Positions 43,694 to 51,937 of a stretch of DNA of 59,425 nt are shown here, in pieces. The first letter of the stretch is position 1. The number at the start of each line of letters is the position of its first letter. The stretch is from an uncultured Oscillospiraceae bacterium (GTDB taxonomy: Bacteria > Bacillota > Clostridia > Oscillospirales > Oscillospiraceae). The notes beneath the pieces were generated by a model. The model did not search any database. It worked only from the letters and a program-made list of their open reading frames with translations, and was not told where the DNA came from. The position numbers were made by a program, and so were the translations under genes. The stretch is taken from NCBI GenBank assembly GCA_944387285.1, contig CALXEH010000006.1:1-59425 (forward strand). Reading direction: 5' to 3'.

Positions 43694-43885
43694 CTACTTG
43701 CCCTCCAGCATCTCCTCCGCGGAGGAGAGCTGCTCCACGACATAGCTGCCGTCCAGCAGCTCAAAGCCGCAGGACGGGCATCTGTAGCCGCTGGCCTCGG
43801 GCAAGGGGATGTCCTTGTAGAATATCCTGATGTCGTCCGCCTGCTCCGCCCTCACATTGCAGCGGGCGCAATACCAAACGCTCAT
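43694..43885 (-). CDS. Small two-CxxC redox/zinc protein (DVU_1557-like)
   Basis: 63 residues with two CxxC pairs: WYCARCNV and YRCPSCGF, then LDGSYVVEQLSSAEEMLEGK. This matches the small DVU_1557-type redox protein that accompanies TrsS-type radical SAM clusters (recollection, not searched). Rubredoxin-like metal binding is likely. Second gene of the operon, 13 bases after the first. Confidence 0.7.
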   Translation of the reverse strand: MSVWYCARCNVRAEQADDIRIFYKDIPLPEASGYRCPSCGFELLDGSYVVEQLSSAEEMLEGK

Positions 43886-43898
43886 CGCCGTCCTCCCC

Positions 43899-44165
43899 TC
43901 ATTCGTCCGCAGCGAGCTTGACTATGTGGCTGTACACGTCCAGGATCAGCGCCGCGCCGTCCTCAAGGCTGTACTCCACGCAGGCGCTGAAGCTGCCCAG
44001 GCGACGGCGCGCCAGGCAGCGCCGCCCGTCCTCCGAACGCAGCTTATCCCCGCCGCCCTCCGCGTACTCCAGCACGGCGCGGATGTCCTCTTCCCTGACC
44101 CCGCGCTCCTCCATGGCGGCCGCGACGCCCTCGGCATATTTCAAATCGGCGGTTTTGAAATCCAT
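43899..44165 (-). CDS. Small conserved-looking protein, 88 aa, first gene of the radical SAM operon
   Basis: Begins MDFKTADLKYAEGVAAAMEERGV and has a C-terminal beta-rich part ending LILDVYSHIVKLAADE; one or two Cys only. No family named with confidence. AGGAGG lies 7 bases upstream and a near-consensus promoter about 35 bases upstream. Being the promoter-proximal gene of the cluster, it may be a dedicated accessory protein. Confidence 0.65.
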   Translation of the reverse strand: MDFKTADLKYAEGVAAAMEERGVREEDIRAVLEYAEGGGDKLRSEDGRRCLARRRLGSFSACVEYSLEDGAALILDVYSHIVKLAADE

Positions 44166-44196
44166 TCCAGTTCCTCCTCAGGTACAGGCTGTAAAA

Positions 44197-44225
44197 ATTG
44201 TACCAGATATACCCGCGTATTTCAA
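44197..44225 (-). promoter_or_regulatory. Promoter of the nine-gene radical SAM operon
   Basis: Minus strand TTGAAA (44225-44220), 17-base spacer, TACAAT (44202-44197), a good sigma-A-type match ahead of the first gene. No other convincing promoter is seen inside the tightly packed cluster. Confidence 0.7.
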
Positions 44226-44419
44226 TCCTGGCCCAAAGGCAAAGCCGCCCGATTGACGCGGCGGCCTGAATAATGGTATTAAAGCAGTTTGCACCGCACT
44301 CCGTCCTCAGCATAAGCGGCCTGAGTACCGAGAACGCGAGTTCCACCTTTCTGGCGTCATATAGGAGAGGAGTATGAGCTGTATGGTGAATAGCTCGTGC
44401 AGCAGCGCGCTCACCACTA
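44226..44419. other. Intergenic stretch without recognised features
   Basis: I see no gene, strong hairpin or known RNA here beyond the -35 end of the operon promoter. Confidence 0.4.
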
Positions 44420-44761
44420 CTATTGGATAGCCGCGAATGAAGGGCCATTATAGCTGACCATTGGCTTTTCATGCACCACATAATCTAGGTCAAACAGGAA
44501 ACTGTCTATTGCCGAGGGCACGTTCACGGTAAATACGGCGGCGATGCTCTTGCCGCCAGCAAGGCCCGATATGCAGAAAACAGGCAGAATCAGCGACTCG
44601 CCCACAACAATATATGGGCTATTATTTGTCTGGCTGATACAAGAAGTACCATGATTCGCAGCGACGCAAGTACCAGTACACTCCTGAATACTTCCTCCTG
44701 CGGCGGCCTCTCTGCGTCCGCGCAAGTTTACCACCGAGTTTCCTACGAATTTCTCTGCCAT
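44420..44761 (-). CDS. Hypothetical protein, 113 aa
   Basis: Begins MAEKFVGNSVVNLRGRREAAAGG, includes CTGTCVAANHGTSC and a beta-rich second half (FTVNVPSAIDSFLFDLDY). No signal peptide, membrane span or family recognised, and no clear ribosome site upstream, so the start is uncertain. The composition looks like a real protein. It could be a shortened relative of the larger uncharacterised surface or spore-type proteins of Clostridia, but that is speculation. Confidence 0.4.
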   Translation of the reverse strand: MAEKFVGNSVVNLRGRREAAAGGSIQECTGTCVAANHGTSCISQTNNSPYIVVGESLILPVFCISGLAGGKSIAAVFTVNVPSAIDSFLFDLDYVVHEKPMVSYNGPSFAAIQ

Positions 44762-44798
44762 TATGTTACTGTCCAGCCCGGATTACATTCGTAAAATG

Positions 44799-44837
44799 CA
44801 AAAACACCGCGCAGCAGCGAAAAATGCCGCGCGGCGT
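44799..44837 (-). terminator. Intrinsic terminator of the zinc-ribbon protein gene
   Basis: On the minus strand a 13-bp stem (44837-44825 with 44816-44804, two G-U pairs) is followed by TTTTTG. Confidence 0.8.
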
Positions 44838-44923
44838 CCATGGCTTCGGGTCGCTGTCTCTCAGCGCTCCTTCCGCACCAAGCATCTGTCTTACTGCGGA
44901 AAAACTTCATCCGCTGTCGCGGT

Positions 44924-45571
44924 TCAGTTTACAAACAGGTACATACGTTTTTTATAATAAGTATAGTTAATTACAAGCCCAATCAGGCCCCCAGCAACAT
45001 TGCCGCTTAAGACTCCAGATTCCAAGGGAACGTCCGTGATTACCTGAACCAGAACAATATAGGCTATCAGGACGACCGTATTTGCAATGCTCAGAATATA
45101 GAGCATAACAGGCGCGGCCACGCGGAATCTCATCAGGCGCAGGCAAGTGATGACAGCAAAAACCGCCAATGCGAAACTGCAGATGGCAACTGTCATGTCT
45201 AGGGCCTTCAGCTCATTGCCGAATACGAAATATACCAGCTCGGCGTTTGCGCCCTCTCCCTCATAGATGCTGCCACTAAAATAGGATAAACCCGTGACCA
45301 CATTAACTACCGCCGATGCCCAGAGCCCAAAATAAACCAGAAAATGATGCCACTTGAGCTTGTCCCCAGGCTCCAGCCGTCTTTCACGTCCAGGCCGCCG
45401 TTCATATGGAGCGCGCTCCTCATAGGGTTGCCGCCCGCCATATCGTTCCTGATCCAGTGTGCTGCCATACCCAGGCTCCGTCTGCTGCGCCTGATACATA
45501 GGCGCGCCGCAATAGGAGCAGAATCTTGACTCGTCCTCATTACGGTTGCCGCATTTGGTGCAAAATGCCAT
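44924..45571 (-). CDS. Zinc-ribbon membrane protein
   Basis: 215 residues from the ATG at 45571; a longer frame would cross the promoter. N-terminal zinc ribbon FCTKCGNRNEDESRFCSYCG (3-22), then a charged Arg/Tyr-rich linker (about 30-70) and four predicted membrane spans (about 75-210), ending YYKKRMYLFVN. Such proteins are common and uncharacterised in Firmicutes; the ribbon faces the cytoplasm. It has its own promoter and terminator. Confidence 0.8.
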   Translation of the reverse strand: MAFCTKCGNRNEDESRFCSYCGAPMYQAQQTEPGYGSTLDQERYGGRQPYEERAPYERRPGRERRLEPGDKLKWHHFLVYFGLWASAVVNVVTGLSYFSGSIYEGEGANAELVYFVFGNELKALDMTVAICSFALAVFAVITCLRLMRFRVAAPVMLYILSIANTVVLIAYIVLVQVITDVPLESGVLSGNVAGGLIGLVINYTYYKKRMYLFVN

Positions 45572-45629
45572 GTTATGATCCCCCAACCATTCTATTTCAT
45601 TTCTCACCGGCACTGCGGTAGACAACGGA

Positions 45630-45658
45630 ATTATACCGCATTATAGGCTGCATTTCAA
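45630..45658 (-). promoter_or_regulatory. Promoter of the zinc-ribbon protein gene
   Basis: Minus strand TTGAAA (45658-45653), 17-base spacer, TATAAT (45635-45630), about 60 bases before the start codon. Confidence 0.75.
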
Positions 45659-45771
45659 GTAATTCCTGGCAATTTCTCCTGTCAAACGCGGTACATAAAG
45701 TTCGGCTTAGTCGAGGGATTGAACAGATACAGCAAAAGCAGAAGGCAAAAGCTTCCTGCACATAAGCAGAG

Positions 45772-45807
45772 GAAAAGCCTCCGCGAAGCTACCACTCCAC
45801 GGAGGCT
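45772..45807 (-). terminator. Terminator downstream of tRNA-Gly
   Basis: AGCCTCCG/CGGAGGCT (45776-45783 with 45800-45807), 8 bp with a 16-base loop, followed on the minus strand by TTTTCC. The rest of the 45.6-45.9 kb gap shows nothing else. Confidence 0.65.
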
Positions 45808-45899
45808 CAAAAATTCCATTACATCAAGTCTCATTTCCCCTGCAAGGCGACTTTTGCGCTGTACACACGACCTGCTGAAATTTAGGCGCTGGAATAATA

Positions 45900-45973
45900 T
45901 GGAGCGGGTGAAGGGAATCGAACCCTCGTATTCAGCTTGGGAAGCTGATGTTCTGCCATTGAACTACACCCGC
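45900..45973 (-). tRNA. tRNA-Gly, anticodon CCC
   Basis: All arms fold: 7-bp acceptor GCGGGTG/CACCCGC, D stem GTTC/GAAC, anticodon stem TCAGC/GCTGA with loop TTCCCAA (anticodon CCC), T arm with TTCGATT. Discriminator T at 45903 and an encoded CCA at 45902-45900. Confidence 0.95.
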
Positions 45974-45984
45974 AATGCCCGATT

Positions 45985-46013
45985 AGTATAGCACACTTAT
46001 TCAGGCCATGCAA
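45985..46013 (-). promoter_or_regulatory. Promoter of tRNA-Gly
   Basis: Minus strand TTGCAT (46013-46008), 17-base spacer, TATACT (45990-45985), 12 bases before the tRNA. The -35 lies inside the end of the isocitrate dehydrogenase gene. Confidence 0.7.
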
Positions 46014-47008
46014 GACATTTTTCTTATGATCGCATCCGCGAACTCGTCCGTGCCCAGGCTGCCGCCCAGGTCGCGGGTCGTCTCCCGGCCGTCCTTTATG
46101 AGCTCGAGGACGGCTTTCTCTATTCTATCAGCCGCCTCCGTCTCGCCTATGTGGCGCAGGAGCATCACCGCCGACAGGATGAGCGCCGTCGGGTTCGCGT
46201 CGTTCAGGCCCGCGTGCTTCGGCGCGCTGCCGTGCACCGCCTCGAATATCGCGCAGTCCTTGCCTATATTCGCGCTCGGCGCCAGGCCCAGGCCGCCTAC
46301 CAGCCCCGCGCAGAGGTCGGACACGATGTCGCCGTACAAATTGGGCAGCACCATCACGTCAAATGCCTCCGGCTTCTGCACCAGCTGCATGCAGGTCGCG
46401 TCCACGATCTTGTCCTCAAACTCTATCTGCGGGTACTCCGCCGCCACCTGCCGCGCGACTTCCAGGAACAGCCCGTCCGTGCACTTCATGATATTCGCCT
46501 TGTGCACCGCCGTCACCTTTTTCCGCCCGTTCTTCACGGCGTAGTCAAAGGCGTAGCGCACGATGCGCTCCGAGCCCTTGCGCGTGATGAGCTTGATGCT
46601 CTCGGCCGCGTCCGTGCCCACCATGTGCTCTATGCCCGCGTACAGGTCCTCCGTGTTTTCGCGCACGGTGACGATGTCCACATTGTCATAGCGGCCCGGG
46701 ACGCCCGCGAAGGTGCGCGCCGGGCGCACGTTGGCGTAGAGGTCGAACTCCTTGCGCAGGGCCACGTTCACGCTCCGGAAGCCCGTGCCCACCGGCGTCG
46801 TGATGGGGCCCTTCAGCGCCAGGCCGTCCGCCCTCACAGAGTCGATGGTCGCCTGGGGCAGAGGCGTGCCGCAGACCTCCATCTGGGCCGCACCGGCCTC
46901 GGCCACATGCCACTCTATCTTCGCGCCCGAGGCGTCCACTACCTTCCTGGCCGCCGCCGCGACCTCCGGGCCTATGCCGTCGCCCGGGATAAGCGTTACT
47001 GCGCGCAT
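46001..47008 (-). CDS. Isocitrate/isopropylmalate dehydrogenase family, probable isocitrate dehydrogenase
   Basis: 335 residues. Family motifs: [78 protein letters not shown] and [13 protein letters not shown]. The short NAD-type form could act on isocitrate or isopropylmalate; the preceding citrate synthase and aconitase genes, and the NTEDLY-type substrate loop, favour isocitrate, giving 2-oxoglutarate. Two adjacent ATG codons (47011, 47008) follow GGAGG; 47008 has better spacing. Overlaps the aconitase stop. Confidence 0.85.
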   Translation of the reverse strand: MRAVTLIPGDGIGPEVAAAARKVVDASGAKIEWHVAEAGAAQMEVCGTPLPQATIDSVRADGLALKGPITTPVGTGFRSVNVALRKEFDLYANVRPARTFAGVPGRYDNVDIVTVRENTEDLYAGIEHMVGTDAAESIKLITRKGSERIVRYAFDYAVKNGRKKVTAVHKANIMKCTDGLFLEVARQVAAEYPQIEFEDKIVDATCMQLVQKPEAFDVMVLPNLYGDIVSDLCAGLVGGLGLAPSANIGKDCAIFEAVHGSAPKHAGLNDANPTALILSAVMLLRHIGETEAADRIEKAVLELIKDGRETTRDLGGSLGTDEFADAIIRKMSCMA

Positions 47009-48945
47009 CATTCTTCCTCCTTCCCCGCCTGCTCGCGGGTGTAATTGAGCAGCCCGCCGGCCAGCAGGATATCCCGCTGCCTCGGCGTTATCGTCATCCT
47101 CACCTTTATCTCGCGCCCGCCGCATTTGAGCACTACTCCCTCGCCCCTCGCGGCGGCGGCGATCTGCCCGTGCACGTTCTCGATGACCACTTCGTCGCCC
47201 TGCGCGAGCGCGGCGTAGTCCGCCTCGTCCTCGAGGCAGAGCGGCAGGATGCCGTTATTTATGAGGTTGGCCCTGTGTATCCGCGCGAAGCCCAGGGCTA
47301 TGACGCCCTTCACGCCCAGGTACAGCGGCGCGAGCGCCGCGTGCTCGCGGCTCGAGCCCTGGCCGTAGTTCTGGCCCGCCACGATGAAGCCTCCGCCCTG
47401 CTCCTGCGCCCGCTTCGGGAACTCCGCATCGCAGGGCGTCAGGCAGAACTCCGACAGGTAGGGCACGTTCGAGCGGTAGGGCAGCAGTTTCGCGTTCGAG
47501 GGCATGATATGGTCTGTCGTGATGTTGTCGCCCAGCTTTATGAGCACCCGGCCCTCTATCGTCTCCGCCGGGGCCTTCGCCTTCGGGAAGGGCTTTATGT
47601 TCGGACCGCGCACGACCTCTACGCTGTCAGGGTCGTCCGAGGGCGCGAGCACCATGCTGTCGTCCACCGCAAAACGCTCCGGCATCGCGGGCTTTTCCAC
47701 CGGCGTCCAGGTCTCGGGGTCGGTCAGCACGCCCGTTATCGCGGACACCGCCGCCGTCTCCGGGCTCACCAGCCACACGCTGGCCGAGGCGGTGCCGCTC
47801 CTGCCGCAGAAGTTGCGGTTGAAGGTGCGCAGGCTCACCGCGTCCGTCGCCGGGGCCTGGCCCATGCCTATGCAGGGCCCGCAGGCGCACTCGAGTATCC
47901 TTGCGCCCGCCGCGACCATCTTCGCCAGCGCCCCGTTCGAGGCCAGCATCGTCAGCACCTGCCTCGAACCCGGCGAGATGACGAGGCTCACGTTCGGCGC
48001 GACGCTGTGCCCGTCGAGTATCTCCGCCACCTTCATCATGTCCGCATACGACGAGTTCGTGCAGCTGCCGATGGCGACCTGGTCTATCTTTATCCCGGCC
48101 TTGTCCGCGACCCGCGCCACGTTGTCCGGGCTGTGCGGCATGGCAGCCAGCGGGTGCAGGGCCGAGAGGTCGATCGTGATCTCCTCGTCGTACTCCGCGT
48201 CGGGGTCGGCTTTCAGCTCTGACCAGTCCGCGAGCCTACCCTGCGCGGCGAAGAACTCGCGCGTCACCTCGTCGCTCGGGAACACCGTGGTCGTCGCGCC
48301 CAGCTCCGCGCCCATGTTCGCTATCGTCGCGCGCTCGGGCACCGAGAGGCCGGCGAGGCCCTCGCCCGTGTACTCCATTATCTTCGCCACGCCGCCCTTG
48401 ACGCTCAGGCGCCGCAGCACCTCGAGGATGACGTCCTTCGCCGTCACCATGGGCTTGAGCTTCCCCACCAGCTCGACCTTGCAGATCTTCGGCATAGCGA
48501 GGTAATAGGCCCCGCCGCCCATGGCGACCGCCACGTCCAGGCCGCCCGCGCCTATGGCGAGCATGCCCGCCGCGCCGCAGGTCGGCGTGTGGCTGTCAGA
48601 GCCCAGCAGGGTCTGGCCCGGCACCGAAAAGCGCTCGAGCTGCACCTGATGGCAGATGCCGTTGCCGGGCCGCGAAAACCAGATGCCGTGCTTCGCCGCC
48701 ACGGTCTGGATGTACTTGTGGTCGTCCGCGTTCTCAAAGCCGGACTGGAGCATGTTGTGGTCCACATAGGCCACCGAGCGCTTCGTCTTCACCTTCCCCG
48801 TACCCATGGCCTCGAGCTGCAGATAGGCCATCGTGCCCGTCGAGTCCTGCGTCAGGGTTTGGTCTATCCGTATCGCTATCTCCCCGCCGGGCGTGAGATC
48901 GCCGGATACCAGGTGGCTCGCTATCAGTTTCTGCGCTGCGTTCAT
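47008..48945 (-). CDS. Aconitate hydratase
   Basis: 645 residues, the compact aconitase form. 4Fe-4S ligands are in [15 protein letters not shown] and [11 protein letters not shown]; substrate motifs include [12 protein letters not shown] and the C-terminal swivel [15 protein letters not shown]. It isomerises citrate to isocitrate. Its start overlaps the citrate synthase stop by 4 bases and its end overlaps the dehydrogenase start: three coupled genes for citrate to 2-oxoglutarate. Confidence 0.92.
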   Translation of the reverse strand: MNAAQKLIASHLVSGDLTPGGEIAIRIDQTLTQDSTGTMAYLQLEAMGTGKVKTKRSVAYVDHNMLQSGFENADDHKYIQTVAAKHGIWFSRPGNGICHQVQLERFSVPGQTLLGSDSHTPTCGAAGMLAIGAGGLDVAVAMGGGAYYLAMPKICKVELVGKLKPMVTAKDVILEVLRRLSVKGGVAKIMEYTGEGLAGLSVPERATIANMGAELGATTTVFPSDEVTREFFAAQGRLADWSELKADPDAEYDEEITIDLSALHPLAAMPHSPDNVARVADKAGIKIDQVAIGSCTNSSYADMMKVAEILDGHSVAPNVSLVISPGSRQVLTMLASNGALAKMVAAGARILECACGPCIGMGQAPATDAVSLRTFNRNFCGRSGTASASVWLVSPETAAVSAITGVLTDPETWTPVEKPAMPERFAVDDSMVLAPSDDPDSVEVVRGPNIKPFPKAKAPAETIEGRVLIKLGDNITTDHIMPSNAKLLPYRSNVPYLSEFCLTPCDAEFPKRAQEQGGGFIVAGQNYGQGSSREHAALAPLYLGVKGVIALGFARIHRANLINNGILPLCLEDEADYAALAQGDEVVIENVHGQIAAAARGEGVVLKCGGREIKVRMTITPRQRDILLAGGLLNYTREQAGKEEE

Positions 48946-50297
48946 GCTTCTTCCGCCTCCATCTGCTTATATACCTGCCAGAGCTCGCCGTCGCCTATGT
49001 TCGTGACGCGCCCGGCCTCGTACTGGTCGTCTACCCAGTTTTTGAGTATGTGTACTATCTCCTCGGTCTTCGCCACGGGCCTGCCCAGCTTCTGCGTCAG
49101 CCAGACCGCTATGCCCGCCGCGCCCGAGTTGCGCGAGATGCCCACCCGCGGCGGGCTTTTCAGTATCTTCCGAGTATCGAAAATGCTGTATATCTCCTCG
49201 TCCTTGAGCAGGCCGTCCGCATGGATGCCCGCCTGCGTCGTGTTGAAGCTCTCACCCACGAAGGGCGTGTTCTCCGGGATGTGGTAGCCCAGCTCGCGCT
49301 CGTAGTAATCCGCAATGTCGCGTATGACTGTCGTATCCATGCCGTCGAGCGTGCCGCGCAGCTGCGCGTACTCGATTACCATGGCCTCGAGCGGGGTGTT
49401 GCCCGTGCGCTCGCCTATGCCCAGCAGCGAGCAGTTCACGCTCGACGCGCCGTAGAGCCAGGCCGTCGCCGAGTTCACCACCGCCTTGTAGAAGTCGTTG
49501 TGCCCGTGCCACTCCAAGAGCTCCGAGGGGAAGCCGCCGTAGTAGCGCAGGCCGTAGACTATGCCCGGCACGCTTCTCGGCATCGACGCGCCGGCATAGG
49601 GCACGCCGTAGCCCATCGTGTCGCAGGCGCGTATCTTTATCGGTATGCCGCTCTCGTTCATGAGCTGGCTTATCTCGTGCGCAAAAGGCACCACGAAACC
49701 GTAAAAGTCCGCGCGCGTGATGTCCTCAAAGTGGCACCTCGGGTAAATGCCCGCGTCCAGCGCGTCCTTTATGACGGCCAAATAGCCGTCCACCGCCTGG
49801 CGGCGCGTCTTCTTCAGCTTCTTGTATATGTGATAGTCCGAGCAGCTGACCAGTATGCCGCACTCGCGCAGGCCCAGGTCGCGCGCGAGCTTGAAATCCT
49901 CACGGCTGGCGCGTATCCAGCCCGTTATCTCCGGGAACTCGTAGCCCAGCTCCTGGCACATGCGCAGGGCCTTCCTGTCCCGCTCGCTGTAGACGAAGAA
50001 TTCCGACTGCCGGATGACGCCCTTCGGCCCGCCCAGCTTGTGCAGCAGCTTGAAGAGCTCCACTATCTGCTCCGGCTCGTAGGGCGCGCGGCTCTGCTGC
50101 CCGTCCCGGAAGGTCGTGTCGGTTATCCAGATCTGCTCCGGCGGGTTCGCCGGGGTCAGGCGGAAGTTGAAGGTGCACTTGGGTATCTCCTCATATGGGA
50201 ACATGTCCCGGTAGAGGTTGCCCGTCTCCCTGTCCTGGAGGCTGTACTTGTACTCGCACTCCATGAGGACGTTGTTTTTGCTGTTCAGCTCTATCAT
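48942..50297 (-). CDS. Re-citrate synthase (homocitrate/isopropylmalate synthase family)
   Basis: 451 residues. The HMGL-like TIM barrel has ITDTTFRDGQQSRAPY, the metal-binding HGHNDFYKAVVNSATAWLYG and SLLGIGERTGNTPLEAM. The length and N-terminal region (LMECEYKYSLQD) match the Re-face citrate synthase of Clostridium kluyveri rather than homocitrate or isopropylmalate synthases, and no leucine regulatory domain is present. It condenses oxaloacetate and acetyl-CoA; the enzyme type is oxygen-sensitive and found in strict anaerobes. First gene of the operon with its own promoter. Confidence 0.88.
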   Translation of the reverse strand: MIELNSKNNVLMECEYKYSLQDRETGNLYRDMFPYEEIPKCTFNFRLTPANPPEQIWITDTTFRDGQQSRAPYEPEQIVELFKLLHKLGGPKGVIRQSEFFVYSERDRKALRMCQELGYEFPEITGWIRASREDFKLARDLGLRECGILVSCSDYHIYKKLKKTRRQAVDGYLAVIKDALDAGIYPRCHFEDITRADFYGFVVPFAHEISQLMNESGIPIKIRACDTMGYGVPYAGASMPRSVPGIVYGLRYYGGFPSELLEWHGHNDFYKAVVNSATAWLYGASSVNCSLLGIGERTGNTPLEAMVIEYAQLRGTLDGMDTTVIRDIADYYERELGYHIPENTPFVGESFNTTQAGIHADGLLKDEEIYSIFDTRKILKSPPRVGISRNSGAAGIAVWLTQKLGRPVAKTEEIVHILKNWVDDQYEAGRVTNIGDGELWQVYKQMEAEEA

Positions 50298-50327
50298 GCC
50301 GCCGCTCCTTCCTAAGAGTCTGCGTCC

Positions 50328-50355
50328 ATTATAACACCGAATATGAATTTGACAA
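50328..50355 (-). promoter_or_regulatory. Promoter of the citrate-to-2-oxoglutarate operon
   Basis: Minus strand TTGTCA (50355-50350), 16-base spacer, TATAAT (50333-50328), 30 bases before the start codon. Confidence 0.75.
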
Positions 50356-50442
50356 GAGGCAATTTTGCATTTTTACGTGTTATCTCCGCTTGTAACAGGT
50401 ATTATTTGCAGGATATATTATTGCATCTTGCATTGTCTGGCA

Positions 50443-50476
50443 TAAAGACACCCCGGAGCAGCGGGGCTTCGGGGTG
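50443..50476 (-). terminator. Probable terminator after the cysteine-containing hypothetical gene
   Basis: CACCCCG/CGGGGTG (50476-50470 with 50455-50449) followed on the minus strand by TCTTTA. The T tract is weak. Confidence 0.5.
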
Positions 50477-50485
50477 GGGCGCCTC

Positions 50486-51265
50486 TCAGTCGGAGCCTGA
50501 GGCGCATTCGTTAGAGGGGAAGAACTCCTCGACGGGGAAGCGTATCTGAGAGAAGATCTCGCAGGGGTCGTCGCTGCAGCTGCCGCCGGCGCACTCCTTT
50601 TCGGGGATGCAGTAGTCGTAGGCCGGGATGAGCAGCTGGGTATCGCGCTCGAGGCGGATGATGGAGAATTGGCCGAGCGTGACGTACAGCCGGCGTACTG
50701 CGTCGCCCGTGACGAGGGCCTCGCCGAAGCGGTCGAGGATGCAGGCGGGAATATCGTGCCTGTCATTGTCGCAGCTGACGATGCAGTTCGCGTCCACGAG
50801 CTTGAGGTGGAGCGCGATGGGGTCCACGGCCTCGACGTAGGCGATGGGCATGCCGTCGTCCACGCAGCTGCAGTCGCACAGGTCGGAGGAGAAGGTCTTG
50901 ACGGTCCCCTCGCCGCCGCAGAGCATCACGCGCTTATCGAAGATGGCGAGGCCGGTGACGGTATTGCCGCCCGGGAAGGTCTCGCCCGTTATCTTGTAGA
51001 AATAGGTCACGTCCACGGTGTAGTAGCCCTTGTTGAAGCCTATGGCCTCAACGTTCACCTCAGCGTACAGCAGCTCCGCGCTCTTGGGCCGCACGCTGAA
51101 CGCATTGTCTATGTAGGTCTGTGAGCCCACGGTGGGATAGACCCTGAGGTCCTCGATGCAGTCTTTGTCCCTGCAAGAATCGAATATTTTCTTGGTATGG
51201 ACGCAGACGGCTTCCCGGATGCAGGCCGTGCCGTCCACCGGGCCGGGCAAAACCCTGTCTGCCAT
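50486..51265 (-). CDS. Uncharacterised cysteine-containing protein, 259 aa
   Basis: Starts at the ATG at 51265 with GGAGGAAAC upstream. N-terminus ADRVLPGPVDGTACIREAVCVHTKKIFDSCRDKDCIEDLRVY; further Cys in LCDCSCVDDG, DANCIVSCDNDRHDIP and CIPEKECAGGSC. Beta-rich, no signal peptide or membrane span. I have seen this type only as hypothetical proteins in spore-forming Clostridia; disulfide or metal cross-linking in a coat-like structure is a guess. Monocistronic, between a terminator and a divergent gene. Confidence 0.65.
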   Translation of the reverse strand: MADRVLPGPVDGTACIREAVCVHTKKIFDSCRDKDCIEDLRVYPTVGSQTYIDNAFSVRPKSAELLYAEVNVEAIGFNKGYYTVDVTYFYKITGETFPGGNTVTGLAIFDKRVMLCGGEGTVKTFSSDLCDCSCVDDGMPIAYVEAVDPIALHLKLVDANCIVSCDNDRHDIPACILDRFGEALVTGDAVRRLYVTLGQFSIIRLERDTQLLIPAYDYCIPEKECAGGSCSDDPCEIFSQIRFPVEEFFPSNECASGSD

Positions 51266-51365
51266 GTTGTTTCCTCCTATTTGATAATTTGAAGCGGACT
51301 TCATTACAGTGTATGCGCCCGGCCGCCGCTTGTGAAAATAAATGGTGTACCTCCGCCGCGAACTA

Positions 51366-51374
51366 TGTTATAAT
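51366..51374 (+). promoter_or_regulatory. Extended -10 promoter of the DUF4364-asnA operon
   Basis: TGTTATAAT, an extended -10 (TG-N-TATAAT) 30 bases before the start codon, without a clear -35. Confidence 0.65.
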
Positions 51375-51403
51375 GTGTGCGAATTCGGATTGGAGGTGCG
51401 GAT

Positions 51404-51937
51404 ATGGAGCGCTTCGGCTTCATCCACGGTGAGCTGGACACCAAGCTGCTCATTCTCTTCGTGCTCCGGCGGCTGCCGAGGCCCGTGGATATGAATACCC
51501 TGGCGGAGCTCTGCTTCTGCGACGGCGGCGTCGGCTGGTTTGAATACTCCGACTGCCTGGCAGCGCTGGTCGACAACGGCCACATCGAAAAGCTCCCCGG
51601 AGGCCGCTACCTCATCACCGAAAAGGGCAGCCGCAACGGCGAGACCGTAGAGAGCAGCCTGCCCTACTCCGTGCGCAAAAAGGCCGAAAAGCTCATCAGG
51701 CCCGTCGCCGAGCAGATGCGGCGCGACGCCATGATCGTCACCGAACACGTCCCGCAGGGCGAGGCCTTCATGGTCACGCTCGCCCTCTCCGACGAGCAGG
51801 GCACGATACTCAAAGTCGAACTGCGCGCCGCCTCCGAGGCGGAGGCCGTCCAGCTTGAGCAGCGCTTCCGCAGGCAGGCCGAACTCAACACCGGCAGGAT
51901 AGTCAATTTACTTATGGATGGAGCGACAGAAAAATGA
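51404..51937 (+). CDS. DUF4364 family protein
   Basis: 177 residues from an ATG with GGAGGTG upstream. Motifs GELDTKLLILFVLRRLPRPV, FEYSDCLAALVDNGHIEKL and YLITEKGSRNGE form a winged-helix DNA-binding fold typical of DUF4364, a Clostridia-specific family presumed regulatory. The C-terminal half is a mixed alpha/beta domain. Its stop overlaps the asnA start (ATGA), so the two are co-translated; a link to asparagine or nitrogen status is plausible but unproven. Confidence 0.85.
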   Translation: MERFGFIHGELDTKLLILFVLRRLPRPVDMNTLAELCFCDGGVGWFEYSDCLAALVDNGHIEKLPGGRYLITEKGSRNGETVESSLPYSVRKKAEKLIRPVAEQMRRDAMIVTEHVPQGEAFMVTLALSDEQGTILKVELRAASEAEAVQLEQRFRRQAELNTGRIVNLLMDGATEK

